Part shown: positions 1-7,262 of the stretch, piece by piece | Position numbering within the stretch: position 1 is the first letter of the stretch | Layout: the number at the start of each line of letters is the position of its first letter | Assembly (NCBI RefSeq): GCF_016811235.1 | Contig: NZ_JAFBID010000052.1 | Location: 1-43,842, forward strand | Direction of reading: 5' to 3' | DNA: 43,842 nt | Source: Microvirga arabica | Lineage (GTDB): Bacteria; Pseudomonadota; Alphaproteobacteria; Rhizobiales; Beijerinckiaceae | Notes under the pieces: model-generated | The model's database searches: none | What the model was told of the DNA's origin: nothing | Seen by the model: only the letters and a program-made list of their open reading frames with translations | Translations under genes and position numbers: made by a program

Positions 1-839
1 TGGGACACGATGCCGAAGGCCGGCAGGATCATGATGTACACTTCGGGGTGGCCGAAGAACCAGAACAGGTGCTGGTACAGGACCGGATCGCCACCGCCCG
101 ACGGATCGAAGAAGGTCGTGCCGAAGTTGCGGTCGGTGAGCAGCATCGTGATCGCGCCTGCGAGAACAGGCAGCGACAGGAGCAGCAGGAACGCGGTCAC
201 CAGCATGGACCAGGCAAACAGCGGCATCTTGTGCAGCGTCATGCCCGGAGCGCGCATGTTGAGGATCGTGGTGATGAAGTTGATCGCACCCAGGATCGAG
301 GAGGCGCCCGAAAGATGAATGGCGAAGATTGCAAAATCGAAGGCGGGACCCGGATGGCCGACGGTTGAGAGCGGCGGATACGCGGTCCAGCCGCCGCCGA
401 AGCCGGTTGAACCCGGAGCACCTTCCGTAAACAGGGACAGGATCATCAGGCCAAAGGCGGCCACGAGGAGCCAGAACGAGATGTTGTTCATCCGCGGGAA
501 GGCCATGTCGGGCGCGCCGATCATGATCGGCACAAACCAGTTGCCGAAGCCGCCGATCAGGGTGGGCATCACAACAAAGAATATCATGATGAGACCGTGG
601 CCCGTCACGAAGACGTTGTAGGCCTGCGGATTCGAGAAGTATTGGAGGCCCGGCTCCTGGAGCTCAAGGCGCATGCCGATGGAGAGCAGGCCGCCGATAA
701 TGCCGGCCGTGAAGCCGAAGATGAGGTAGAGCGTTCCGATGTCCTTGTGGTTCGTCGAGTAGAACCACCGGCGCCAGAACGTCGGGTGATCGCCATGTCC
801 GCCAGCGTGCAGCATGCTCTGGCCAACTCTGTCATCCAT
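1..839 (-). CDS. ctaD: Cytochrome c oxidase subunit I, 5' part (runs off window)
   Basis: This is the first ~279 residues of the catalytic subunit of an aa3-type cytochrome c oxidase, which reduces O2 to water in the inner membrane and pumps protons. The N-terminal part carries the family motif STNHKDIGTLYLIF. A GHGLIMIFF segment holds a low-spin heme ligand His. Near the window edge is HLFWFFGHPEVYIMIL, with the CuB-ligand His and the Tyr that cross-links to it. The ATG at 839 is preceded by GGAGG about eight bases upstream, which supports this start. The 3' half lies outside the window. It is divergent from the small plus-strand genes that follow. Identification is very secure. Confidence 0.97.
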   Translation of the reverse strand, partial: MDDRVGQSMLHAGGHGDHPTFWRRWFYSTNHKDIGTLYLIFGFTAGIIGGLLSIGMRLELQEPGLQYFSNPQAYNVFVTGHGLIMIFFVVMPTLIGGFGNWFVPIMIGAPDMAFPRMNNISFWLLVAAFGLMILSLFTEGAPGSTGFGGGWTAYPPLSTVGHPGPAFDFAIFAIHLSGASSILGAINFITTILNMRAPGMTLHKMPLFAWSMLVTAFLLLLSLPVLAGAITMLLTDRNFGTTFFDPSGGGDPVLYQHLFWFFGHPEVYIMILPAFGIVS

Positions 840-1135
840 ACCTTCGGCCTCCAACCGAGCAAACGGTCGGGCAACGACCAAGTTCTGGCAAATGCATTTT
901 CTTGCTGGATATCAGCAAAGGTTTTGCATGATGCTGCGCCAGACAAGCGAAGGCCTATGACCCGCACCGCAGGAAGATGAACTCCAAAGATCTTGATAAT
1001 ACAGAGCAAACAATTTCGTTTGCCTGCCTCCCGGCCTAGGGAGAGGATTGTTGCACCATCCTGCTGGATCGCTTCTTACCGGGATGAGTAGCACCGGCGG
1101 ACCGGTTCAGTCGCACGAGACGATGGAGGATGATC
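840..1135. other. Divergent intergenic region upstream of ctaD
   Basis: This ~300-base spacer separates ctaD from a small plus-strand gene. Apart from the ctaD ribosome binding site, I see no confident gene or strong hairpin. The short overlapping ORFs here have no recognisable protein signature. It probably holds the ctaD promoter. Confidence 0.4.
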
Positions 1136-1261
1136 ATGAAGCCCGCCAGAACACCACCTTCTGCGGCCGTCTCCGCCGACAACACGCGCCAACAATGGCT
1201 GACCGTCAGCTTTCTTGCTGGCTCCCTGGCCCTGCTCGCCTGGTGCGCCATTGCACTCTAG
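1136..1261 (+). CDS. Small single-pass membrane protein (41 aa)
   Basis: A 41-residue ORF with a hydrophilic N-terminus and one hydrophobic helix near the C-terminus (around WLTVSFLAGSLALLAW). The ATG at 1136 has GGAGGA five bases upstream. An in-frame ATG at 1130 overlaps that Shine-Dalgarno and is less likely. Function unknown. It is divergent from ctaD, so an accessory role at the oxidase is possible, but this is only positional inference. Confidence 0.55.
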   Translation: MKPARTPPSAAVSADNTRQQWLTVSFLAGSLALLAWCAIAL

Positions 1262-1298
1262 GCAAGAGGCGGGATCACCAAAAACGGAGGGCTTGAAC

Positions 1299-1631
1299 AT
1301 GTGCCACTACAATCTGTTCCGCCATGCCGACCGCACGGAGCTTATCTGCGCGGTTCCGGAAGTCCGGCCCGTGCCTGCCTTCATCACGGGGCCGCCGTGG
1401 AGCTTCGTTGGGCGCGTGCGGGACTATGCCAGCGGCTCATCAGGCTTCGATCATCAGTCGGCTGAAATGAGCGTCCACTACAACGGTTTCTACCTGTTCC
1501 AGCTGATCAACGCGTCGGATCTCAAGTCCTGGGTCGCTCGGGACCGCAAGCCGCCATCCGACGAAGATGCTCCCATCGGCGGCAAGGATCAATCAGGGGA
1601 GACCCTGTCGCTCCGGATGCTTGCCGGCTGA
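1299..1631 (+). CDS. Hypothetical protein (110 aa)
   Basis: Not recognised. The start at 1299 is chosen because GGAGG sits about seven bases upstream; the reading frame extends further 5' but without a better site. The product begins MCHYNLFRHADRTEL and has no clear membrane segment or signal peptide. It lies 37 bases after a small membrane protein gene and may be co-transcribed with it. Composition is normal for the genome. Confidence that it is translated is moderate. Confidence 0.5.
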   Translation: MCHYNLFRHADRTELICAVPEVRPVPAFITGPPWSFVGRVRDYASGSSGFDHQSAEMSVHYNGFYLFQLINASDLKSWVARDRKPPSDEDAPIGGKDQSGETLSLRMLAG

Positions 1632-1728
1632 AACGAGGCAGAGCGGGGACCTACTGCGGAAGCCCTGCGGTGCCAGGGCTCATCCACCGGGAGGCTTTGA
1701 AGGCACCGTGGTCTGGTAGGAGGCCAAT

Positions 1729-2061
1729 ATGGCTGGTCAGCTTTATCCCGAACCATCGCCCGAGCTGGCGCACAGGCGCCGGGAGCTCGCGCCTGACACG
1801 CAGGCGGCGTTCGACGCGTTCGGCCGCCAGGTGTTCGCCCACGGTGCTCTGGACACCAAGACGAAGCAGTTGATTGCCGTTGCCGTCGCACACGTCACCC
1901 AGTGCCCCTATTGCATCCAGGGGCACACCAAGGCCGCTCAGCGGGCCGGGGCCACAGCGCAGGAACTGATGGAGGCGGTCTGGGTGGCCGCCGAGATGCG
2001 GGCCGGCGGAGCCTTTGCTCACGCCAGCCTCATGATCGCTTCCTTGTCCGAAGATCGGTAG
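1729..2061 (+). CDS. Carboxymuconolactone decarboxylase / AhpD-like protein
   Basis: A 110-residue all-alpha protein of the CMD/AhpD family. The family redox motif is present as C59-P-Y-C62 followed by H66 (CPYCIQGH), so a peroxidase-coupled or disulfide-reductase activity is more likely than true decarboxylation. The surrounding KQLIAVAVAHV and the C-terminal helix are typical. The length matches one CMD domain. AGGAGG precedes the ATG at good spacing. It is probably cytoplasmic and involved in peroxide or alkyl-hydroperoxide defence, in line with the stress-related neighbours. The family is certain, the substrate is not. Confidence 0.9.
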   Translation: MAGQLYPEPSPELAHRRRELAPDTQAAFDAFGRQVFAHGALDTKTKQLIAVAVAHVTQCPYCIQGHTKAAQRAGATAQELMEAVWVAAEMRAGGAFAHASLMIASLSEDR

Positions 2062-2473
2062 GCAATACGCAGTTCCGGTGCTCGAGCTCTTACCCGTGGG
2101 GATCATCTGCAGTCTCTGGGGGAGCAAACCGAAGAGGTGATCCGGTTGTGGCATTTGCCGCCGCTATGCAGCCGAGGTGCATGAACACGGGGAAGTGTTG
2201 GAAAAGTTGCGAGCCCGCCCCCAAAGGACGGATCACCCTCGTAATCTCCGCCCGGGACGAGATCAACGACGCCGCTGTCCTCCGAGACTTGATCTTGAAC
2301 GGCTTGGTGGATCGAGAGGCAGTCAAAGTGCAATAAAATTGGTTTGAACCTGCAAATGAATTCGTTTGTCACGTACCCTGTCCGCACATACCCTCGTTCT
2401 TGTCGACCGATGGCGCCGATGACCGGCATACCTGCACAAGCCTCTCGTCAGCGCGCACCCAGAGGAGGCAGGG
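2062..2473. other. 412-base spacer without a convincing gene
   Basis: ORFs exist on both strands, but none has a recognisable domain or good start signal. A plus-strand frame ending at 2336 continues from the shadow frame of the AhpD-like gene. The 3' end carries AGAGGAGGCAGGG, the ribosome binding site of the next gene. The spacer could be a decayed gene; I cannot assign it. Confidence 0.35.
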
Positions 2474-3166
2474 ATGCTCACCGCCGCGGATGTCATGACA
2501 ACTGCCGTCATCACGGTCAGGCCCGAAACGTCAATCCACGAAATCGCAAAGTTGCTCTGCGACCATCATATCAGCGGCGTTCCGGTGATTAATGACGAGG
2601 AGCGGCTGCTCGGCATTGTCAGCGAAGGCGACCTGATCGGGCATGCACAATTGGCGGGTGAACAGCGCCGATCCTGGTGGCAGACTTTCCTCAACGGCCC
2701 TGCGGTGCTGGCTCAGCACTATGCCAAATCACATGGTCGGACGGCCAGCGACATCATGACGAAAGAGGTGGTCACGGTCGTAGAGACCACGTCAGTCGCT
2801 GACACTGCCCGAACTCTGGAGCAGCACCAGATCAAGCGCGTGCCGGTGTTACGGGATGGGAGGCTCGTCGGCATTGTGACCAGAAGCAACCTGCTTCAGG
2901 TCCTGGCGACCGCCGATGTTTCGAGGCCGATGGATGTTGCCGACCGCATCATCCGGGAGCGGCTGACCGACGAACTCGAAGAGCAGTCCTGGGCCCAGCT
3001 CGCAGCGAAGAACATCGTCGTCGAGAATGGTGTCGTTCACCTGTTCGGCATTGTCCAATCTGAGGAGGAGCGACACGCCATCCGCCTCGCCGCGGAAAAT
3101 CAGGCCGGGGTGAAGGCGGTGGAGGATCACCTCTCGATAGTGCCGGCCACCGCCTACGTCTTCTAA
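2474..3166 (+). CDS. CBS-CBS-BON domain protein
   Basis: A 230-residue soluble protein with two CBS domains (about residues 1-60 and 90-150; each begins with a VMTT/IMTK-type motif) and a C-terminal BON domain (about 155-225). CBS pairs bind adenine nucleotides and act as energy-state sensors; BON domains bind phospholipid or partner proteins. The linker between the CBS repeats carries a basic, Trp-rich segment (EQRRSWWQTFL). That segment is shared with the paralogue at 27848. AGGAGGCAGGG precedes the ATG. No target protein is adjacent, so the regulated partner is unknown. Confidence 0.9.
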   Translation: MLTAADVMTTAVITVRPETSIHEIAKLLCDHHISGVPVINDEERLLGIVSEGDLIGHAQLAGEQRRSWWQTFLNGPAVLAQHYAKSHGRTASDIMTKEVVTVVETTSVADTARTLEQHQIKRVPVLRDGRLVGIVTRSNLLQVLATADVSRPMDVADRIIRERLTDELEEQSWAQLAAKNIVVENGVVHLFGIVQSEEERHAIRLAAENQAGVKAVEDHLSIVPATAYVF

Positions 3167-3259
3167 GCGGCTGAGGGTGGGAGATCACCCTGAAAGCGTT
3201 CGGCCCTGGTGGCTCGACCATTCAGCACAATCAGGCTTTCAGAACAAGATGGTGTAGAC

Positions 3260-3592
3260 ATGACACCGACCCAGGGTGAAACGGCGCTGGCACCGAACCT
3301 CAAAGCGGTTCTATACGGTATTGCGCTCACGGGATTTGCCAGGGCCTCTCTTGTGCTGGCCGTCTGCATCATCATGGATGCGTTCGGCAGCCAGGGTCTC
3401 GGACAGAGTCTGCGGACAGCGGTCCTCGCCTTCGGCCTGCTCGGGGGAGCCGCGCTTGGCCGCGGGTTGAGAGCGGAGCGGACCTCGGAATCCGATCAGG
3501 CAAGCCGTCTCTACGCCCTCGCCCTGGTGAACTACCTCATCTGCTATGCCGCGCTTCTGGCGGGTAGCTTGTTGAACGCCAGCAATGATTAA
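3260..3592 (+). CDS. Small integral membrane protein (110 aa)
   Basis: The product has three predicted hydrophobic segments: around residues 14-38, a Gly/Ala-rich stretch near 45-65, and the C-terminal stretch LYALALVNYLICYAALLAG. I chose the ATG at 3260; an in-frame GTG at 3209 would add 17 residues, and neither has a strong ribosome binding site. No family is recognised. It ends 12 bases before the large SDR fusion gene, so the two are probably co-transcribed. Confidence 0.6.
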   Translation: MTPTQGETALAPNLKAVLYGIALTGFARASLVLAVCIIMDAFGSQGLGQSLRTAVLAFGLLGGAALGRGLRAERTSESDQASRLYALALVNYLICYAALLAGSLLNASND

Positions 3593-3604
3593 GGATCTTC
3601 AGCC

Positions 3605-6109
3605 TTGCATGGCACTCATCTCTTGACCTCATCCACCGACCAACGGCCCATCGTCCTCATCACCGGCGCAACCGGCAATCTGGGCCGCTCGCTGAGCAAG
3701 GTGTTCAGCCGCGACTATCGAACCGTGGGTCTCGACCGTGTGGCGGAAGGGGCTGACTTTCCAGTCATCCCCGTCGACTTCACGTCCGACGCATCAATGG
3801 AGTTGGCGTTCCGCAAATTCCGCGACACCTTCGGGTCACGCATTGCCAGCGTTGTCCACCTCGTCGCGTATTTCGATTTTACTGGTGACGATCACCCTCT
3901 CTATCAGTCCGTCACGGTCGAGGGCACCCGCCGCCTGCTGCGCGCCCTGCAAGAGTTCGAAGTCGAGCAGTTCGTCTATGCGAGCACGATGCTGGTGCAT
4001 GCGCCTTGCCGTCCCGGCGAACGGATCGACGAACGGCAGCCGATTGATCCGCGCTGGGCTTATCCCAGGTCGAAGGCCGCAGCCGAAGAGGTGATCCGGG
4101 CCGAGCACAGGCAAATCCCCTATGTCATCCTGAGGCTGGCCGGCGTCTATGACGAGCATACGACCGTGCCCACGATGGCACAGCAGATCGCGAGCGTCTA
4201 CGAGCGCAACTTCCAGAGCCACTTCTATTCCGGCAGCACGCTCGTCGGCCAAGCCATGCTCCACCGAGTGGACATGCTTGATGCTTTCCGCCGTACGGTG
4301 GACCGTCGCGACGCATTGCCGCCCCATGCCGAGATCCTGATCGGTGAGCCCGATGCTGTTGGATATGAGGCGCTCCAGGACGAGTTCGGCCGGCTCCTGC
4401 ACGGCGAAGACAACTGGCCGACGCTCCGTTTGCCAAAGTTCGTGGCTGCTGCCGGGGTCTGGGCGCAGGATGAGCTGGAGCCTGTCATCCCTGACCTGGT
4501 CGATGGAGGCGAGGAGCCGTTCATCAAGCCTTTCATGGTTGCCATGGCCGATGACCACTACGCCCTCGACGTCGGACGGGCCCGCAAGCTCCTTGGATGG
4601 GAGCCCCGGCACCGGCTCAGGGACGAACTGCCTCGGCTCGCAGCAGCCCTCAAGGCGGACCCAGCCGGATGGTACAAGGCGAACGGGGTCACACCCCCGG
4701 CCTGGCTGAGCGACGCGGCTGATCTGGGGAGAAACCCGGACGAGTTAAGCGCCCGACACACGGCGAAGATCAAGTCCGAGCACCGCGCCAACCTCTGGGC
4801 GCACTTTGCCAATATGGGTCTTGGCACCTGGCTCACCACCCAGCCGGTGCTGATCGACGTCCCGGAGCCACTCCTGCGCTGGAGCGAAATCGTCCTGGGC
4901 TGTGCCCTCATGATGTTTGCGACGGTGGCCCTGTCCTGGCGGGCGCAGTGGGCCCGTTGGATCTGCGCGGGCATTGGTGCAGCCGTGATGGCGATTCCCT
5001 TCCTGTTCTCGACACAAAGTGCCGCCGCCTACCTTTCCGACACGCTTGTCGGCTTCCTGATCTTCGGCTTTGCCGTTTGCACGAAGCCCGAGCCCGGCTC
5101 CTCGGCGGTCGCCGCGCTTACCGGGCCAGTCGTGCCGCCGGGCTGGAGCTACAACCCGTCCAGTTGGGTACAGCGTCTGCCGATCATCATCCTAGCGCTC
5201 GTCGGCCTCTACGTTTCCCGCTACCTGGCGGCCTACCAGCTCGGTCACATCCCCGATGTCTGGGATCCCTTCTTCTCCGGTTCGCCTTCCGATCCCCAGA
5301 ACGGAACGGAGGAGATCATCACCTCGCCGGTCTCGACGGCATGGCCGGTGTCCGATGCCGCGCTGGGCGGCTACACCTACCTGCTGGAGATCCTCACCGG
5401 GCTGGTCGGCTCGCGATGCCGCTGGCGCACCATGCCCTGGCTGGTGATCCTCTTCGGCCTGATGATCGCGCCTCTGGGTGTCGTCTCGATTGTGTTCATC
5501 ATTATCCAGCCGATCGTCATCGGGACCTGGAGCATCATCGCCCTGATCGGCGCCGCCGCGATCCTGGTGCAGATTCCCTATTCCCTCGATGAGATGATCG
5601 CGACGTTCCAGTTCATGCGCCGCCGGATCAAGAGGGGGCGGAACGCGCTCCGCGTGTTCCTCCTGGGCGACACCGACGACATGCAGGAGGCACAGGACAC
5701 GGATTCGACTGCCGATGAGTTCGATAGATCAGCTGGCGCCGTGATCAAGGACATGGTGAGCGGAGGCGTCAGCCTGCCATGGAACATCGCCCTTTCGGGA
5801 CTGATCGGTTTGTCCCTGCTGTTCACGGGCATCACGCTCGGAGCAGAAGGCAGCATGGCGAACTCCGATCATCTGATCGGCTCGCTTGTCCTGACGGTGA
5901 TCTCGCTTGCTGCGGCTGAAGTCGCAAGGCCGCTGCGCTTTCTGAATATCCCGCTTGGGCTCGCGCTGTTTGCCACCCCGTTCATCTACGGGGCGGGCAT
6001 GCCTGCGACTGTCGCCAGCGTCGCCTGCGGCGCCGCCCTTGTGGCACTCAGCATCCGCCGTGGCCCAATCCGGGAGAGGTACGGCTCCTGGAGCCGGTTG
6101 GTGGTGTAG
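3605..6109 (+). CDS. SDR epimerase / VKOR-like / SPW-repeat membrane fusion protein
   Basis: An 834-residue, three-part protein. Residues ~15-375 form an extended SDR/epimerase domain with the nucleotide motif GATGNLG (21-27) and catalytic-type Y153-x3-K157. Residues ~400-690 are membrane segments that resemble the vitamin-K-epoxide-reductase-like module of rhizobial proteins (WRTMPWLVILFG, IIQPIVIGTW, QIPYSLDEMIA). Residues ~715-834 match an SPW-repeat membrane domain ending RERYGSW. In VKOR-like relatives I recall a WCTLC redox motif; here the aligned residues 642-646 read WSIIA, so thiol chemistry looks lost. The start is a TTG preceded by AAGGA at nine bases; no suitable ATG is in frame. 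Substrate unknown. The membrane part probably anchors the cytosolic reductase-like domain. Confidence 0.85.
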   Translation: MHGTHLLTSSTDQRPIVLITGATGNLGRSLSKVFSRDYRTVGLDRVAEGADFPVIPVDFTSDASMELAFRKFRDTFGSRIASVVHLVAYFDFTGDDHPLYQSVTVEGTRRLLRALQEFEVEQFVYASTMLVHAPCRPGERIDERQPIDPRWAYPRSKAAAEEVIRAEHRQIPYVILRLAGVYDEHTTVPTMAQQIASVYERNFQSHFYSGSTLVGQAMLHRVDMLDAFRRTVDRRDALPPHAEILIGEPDAVGYEALQDEFGRLLHGEDNWPTLRLPKFVAAAGVWAQDELEPVIPDLVDGGEEPFIKPFMVAMADDHYALDVGRARKLLGWEPRHRLRDELPRLAAALKADPAGWYKANGVTPPAWLSDAADLGRNPDELSARHTAKIKSEHRANLWAHFANMGLGTWLTTQPVLIDVPEPLLRWSEIVLGCALMMFATVALSWRAQWARWICAGIGAAVMAIPFLFSTQSAAAYLSDTLVGFLIFGFAVCTKPEPGSSAVAALTGPVVPPGWSYNPSSWVQRLPIIILALVGLYVSRYLAAYQLGHIPDVWDPFFSGSPSDPQNGTEEIITSPVSTAWPVSDAALGGYTYLLEILTGLVGSRCRWRTMPWLVILFGLMIAPLGVVSIVFIIIQPIVIGTWSIIALIGAAAILVQIPYSLDEMIATFQFMRRRIKRGRNALRVFLLGDTDDMQEAQDTDSTADEFDRSAGAVIKDMVSGGVSLPWNIALSGLIGLSLLFTGITLGAEGSMANSDHLIGSLVLTVISLAAAEVARPLRFLNIPLGLALFATPFIYGAGMPATVASVACGAALVALSIRRGPIRERYGSWSRLVV

Positions 6110-6145
6110 CGAAATGACCGGCCCCGCAGCGCGGTTGCTTCTGCC

Positions 6146-6176
6146 GGGAACCTTTCGGGTCAGCCTCCATCCAATG
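6146..6176 (+). promoter_or_regulatory. ECF-type promoter upstream of periplasmic protein/cupredoxin operon
   Basis: GGGAACC (6146-6152), 15-base spacer, CATCCAATG (6168-6176), about 48 bases before the ATG of the next gene. The same two boxes occur at 7191 and 9640. GGAAC is the classic -35 core of ECF sigma factors; assignment to the sigma factor encoded at 9692 is inference. Confidence 0.7.
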
Positions 6177-6223
6177 GGGACGCGCAGATCACAGACAGGT
6201 CTGGCGTGCCACCGGAGGATGCC

Positions 6224-6643
6224 ATGAGAACTGTTGTCGCCGCATTTGCCCTAGTTGCCGCCTTCAGCCTGCCAGCCCTGGCTGCCGATCAGGTCGAAAA
6301 GGCCCCGCCGACAGGCGCCTACAAGAAGGTGAGCGAGCTCGTGAAGCTGCCGGACTTCCTGCCGGGGCTGGGTCAGCTCTATGTCGATCCCAAGACCCTG
6401 CCGGCCGGTCCGTTCCTGGCCTACGACCGCGAGGGTCGTCTGGTCAGCACCGTCTATATGCTGCCTGTCGAGGATCTCTCGAACAAGGATAAGCGCTTCG
6501 ACGATCTCGCCGCCCCTGGTGGCAAGGTCGATCACGTGGACGTCTACTTCAACGCAGGGCACCCTGGCGTCGAGAAGCCTCATGCCCATGTCGTCCTGTG
6601 GCACGTACCCAAGGCCGACGAGCAACGGGTTGCGGCAAAGTGA
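6224..6643 (+). CDS. Periplasmic protein, TTHB210/DUF5602-like
   Basis: A 139-residue secreted protein. It starts with a clear Sec signal peptide (MRTVVAAFALVAAFSLPALA, cleavage near A20-A21). The mature part ends with a His-rich signature, DHVDVYFNAGHPGVEKPHAH followed by VVLWHV, which resembles the C-terminal metal-binding-type motif of TTHB210-like proteins. The start at 6224 has GGAGGA in front; a GTG at 6206 is upstream but worse. Its stop overlaps the start of a cupredoxin gene (TGATG), so the two are translationally coupled. A role in copper or redox handling in the periplasm is plausible from context but unproven. Confidence 0.72.
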   Translation: MRTVVAAFALVAAFSLPALAADQVEKAPPTGAYKKVSELVKLPDFLPGLGQLYVDPKTLPAGPFLAYDREGRLVSTVYMLPVEDLSNKDKRFDDLAAPGGKVDHVDVYFNAGHPGVEKPHAHVVLWHVPKADEQRVAAK

Positions 6644-7170
6644 TGATCTCGCGCAGACACGTCTTGCAGACTGGCGGGGCTCTCCTCGCCGGTCTGGCAT
6701 GGCCCCGGCACCCACACGCTGCTGAGGCGGTCGAGATCCGGATGCAGGGCAATGCGGATGGCTCGCATGTCTGGTTCGATCCGCTCGGCCTGCGCATCGA
6801 GCCCGGGCAGACGATCCGCTGGATCAACCTGGACCCCGGCAACTCGCACACGGCCACGGCCTACCACCCGAAAAACTTCGAGCGCCCGCTCCGCATCCCT
6901 GAAGGGGCCAAGCCCTGGAACTCGGACTACCTGCTCCCGAACGAAAGCTTTGCGGTCACGCTCACGGTGGAAGGCGTCTACGACTTCTACTGCGTCCCGC
7001 ACGAGCATGCCGGTATGGTCGGCCGGATCATCGTCGGTCAGCCCGGCACTTCACCGATAATCAGCTCATCCTCGCAACCGGCCGGCTCGGAGCCTCTTCC
7101 CGAAAGCGCGCTCCGGGCGTTCCCGCCTGTCGAAGAGATCATGCGCCGAGGCATCGTCAGGCCTGCATAG
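6643..7170 (+). CDS. Tat-exported type 1 copper protein (cupredoxin, pseudoazurin/plastocyanin-like)
   Basis: A 175-residue small blue copper protein. The N-terminus has twin arginines (MISRRHVLQTGGALLAGLAW), consistent with Tat export. Type 1 copper ligands are visible: H69 (in GNSHTATAYH), then C117-x2-H120-x4-M125 (YCVPHEHAGM). The fold spans about residues 30-130; the remaining ~45 residues form a Pro/Ser-rich C-terminal tail that ordinary pseudoazurins lack. It probably carries electrons in the periplasm. Translation is coupled to the preceding gene by a TGATG overlap, and the pair lies downstream of an ECF-type promoter. Confidence 0.9.
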   Translation: MISRRHVLQTGGALLAGLAWPRHPHAAEAVEIRMQGNADGSHVWFDPLGLRIEPGQTIRWINLDPGNSHTATAYHPKNFERPLRIPEGAKPWNSDYLLPNESFAVTLTVEGVYDFYCVPHEHAGMVGRIIVGQPGTSPIISSSSQPAGSEPLPESALRAFPPVEEIMRRGIVRPA

Positions 7171-7190
7171 AGACCGGTTGCGCCAGCGGC

Positions 7191-7222
7191 GGGAACCTTC
7201 TTGGGCTCCCGCCCATCCAATG
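7191..7222 (+). promoter_or_regulatory. ECF-type promoter upstream of glycosidase operon
   Basis: GGGAACC (7191-7197), 16-base spacer, CATCCAATG (7214-7222), 40 bases before the ATG at 7263. It matches the sites at 6146 and 9640 in both boxes. Confidence 0.7.
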
Positions 7223-7262
7223 ATCAGCCACCGGGGCCCTGCCGGATATCGATGAGGGCGAC

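Noticed and set aside
2103..2429. 108-aa minus-strand ORF in the 2062-2473 spacer
   Set aside because: No domain, no ribosome binding site, poor codon pattern; overlaps weak ORFs on the other strand.
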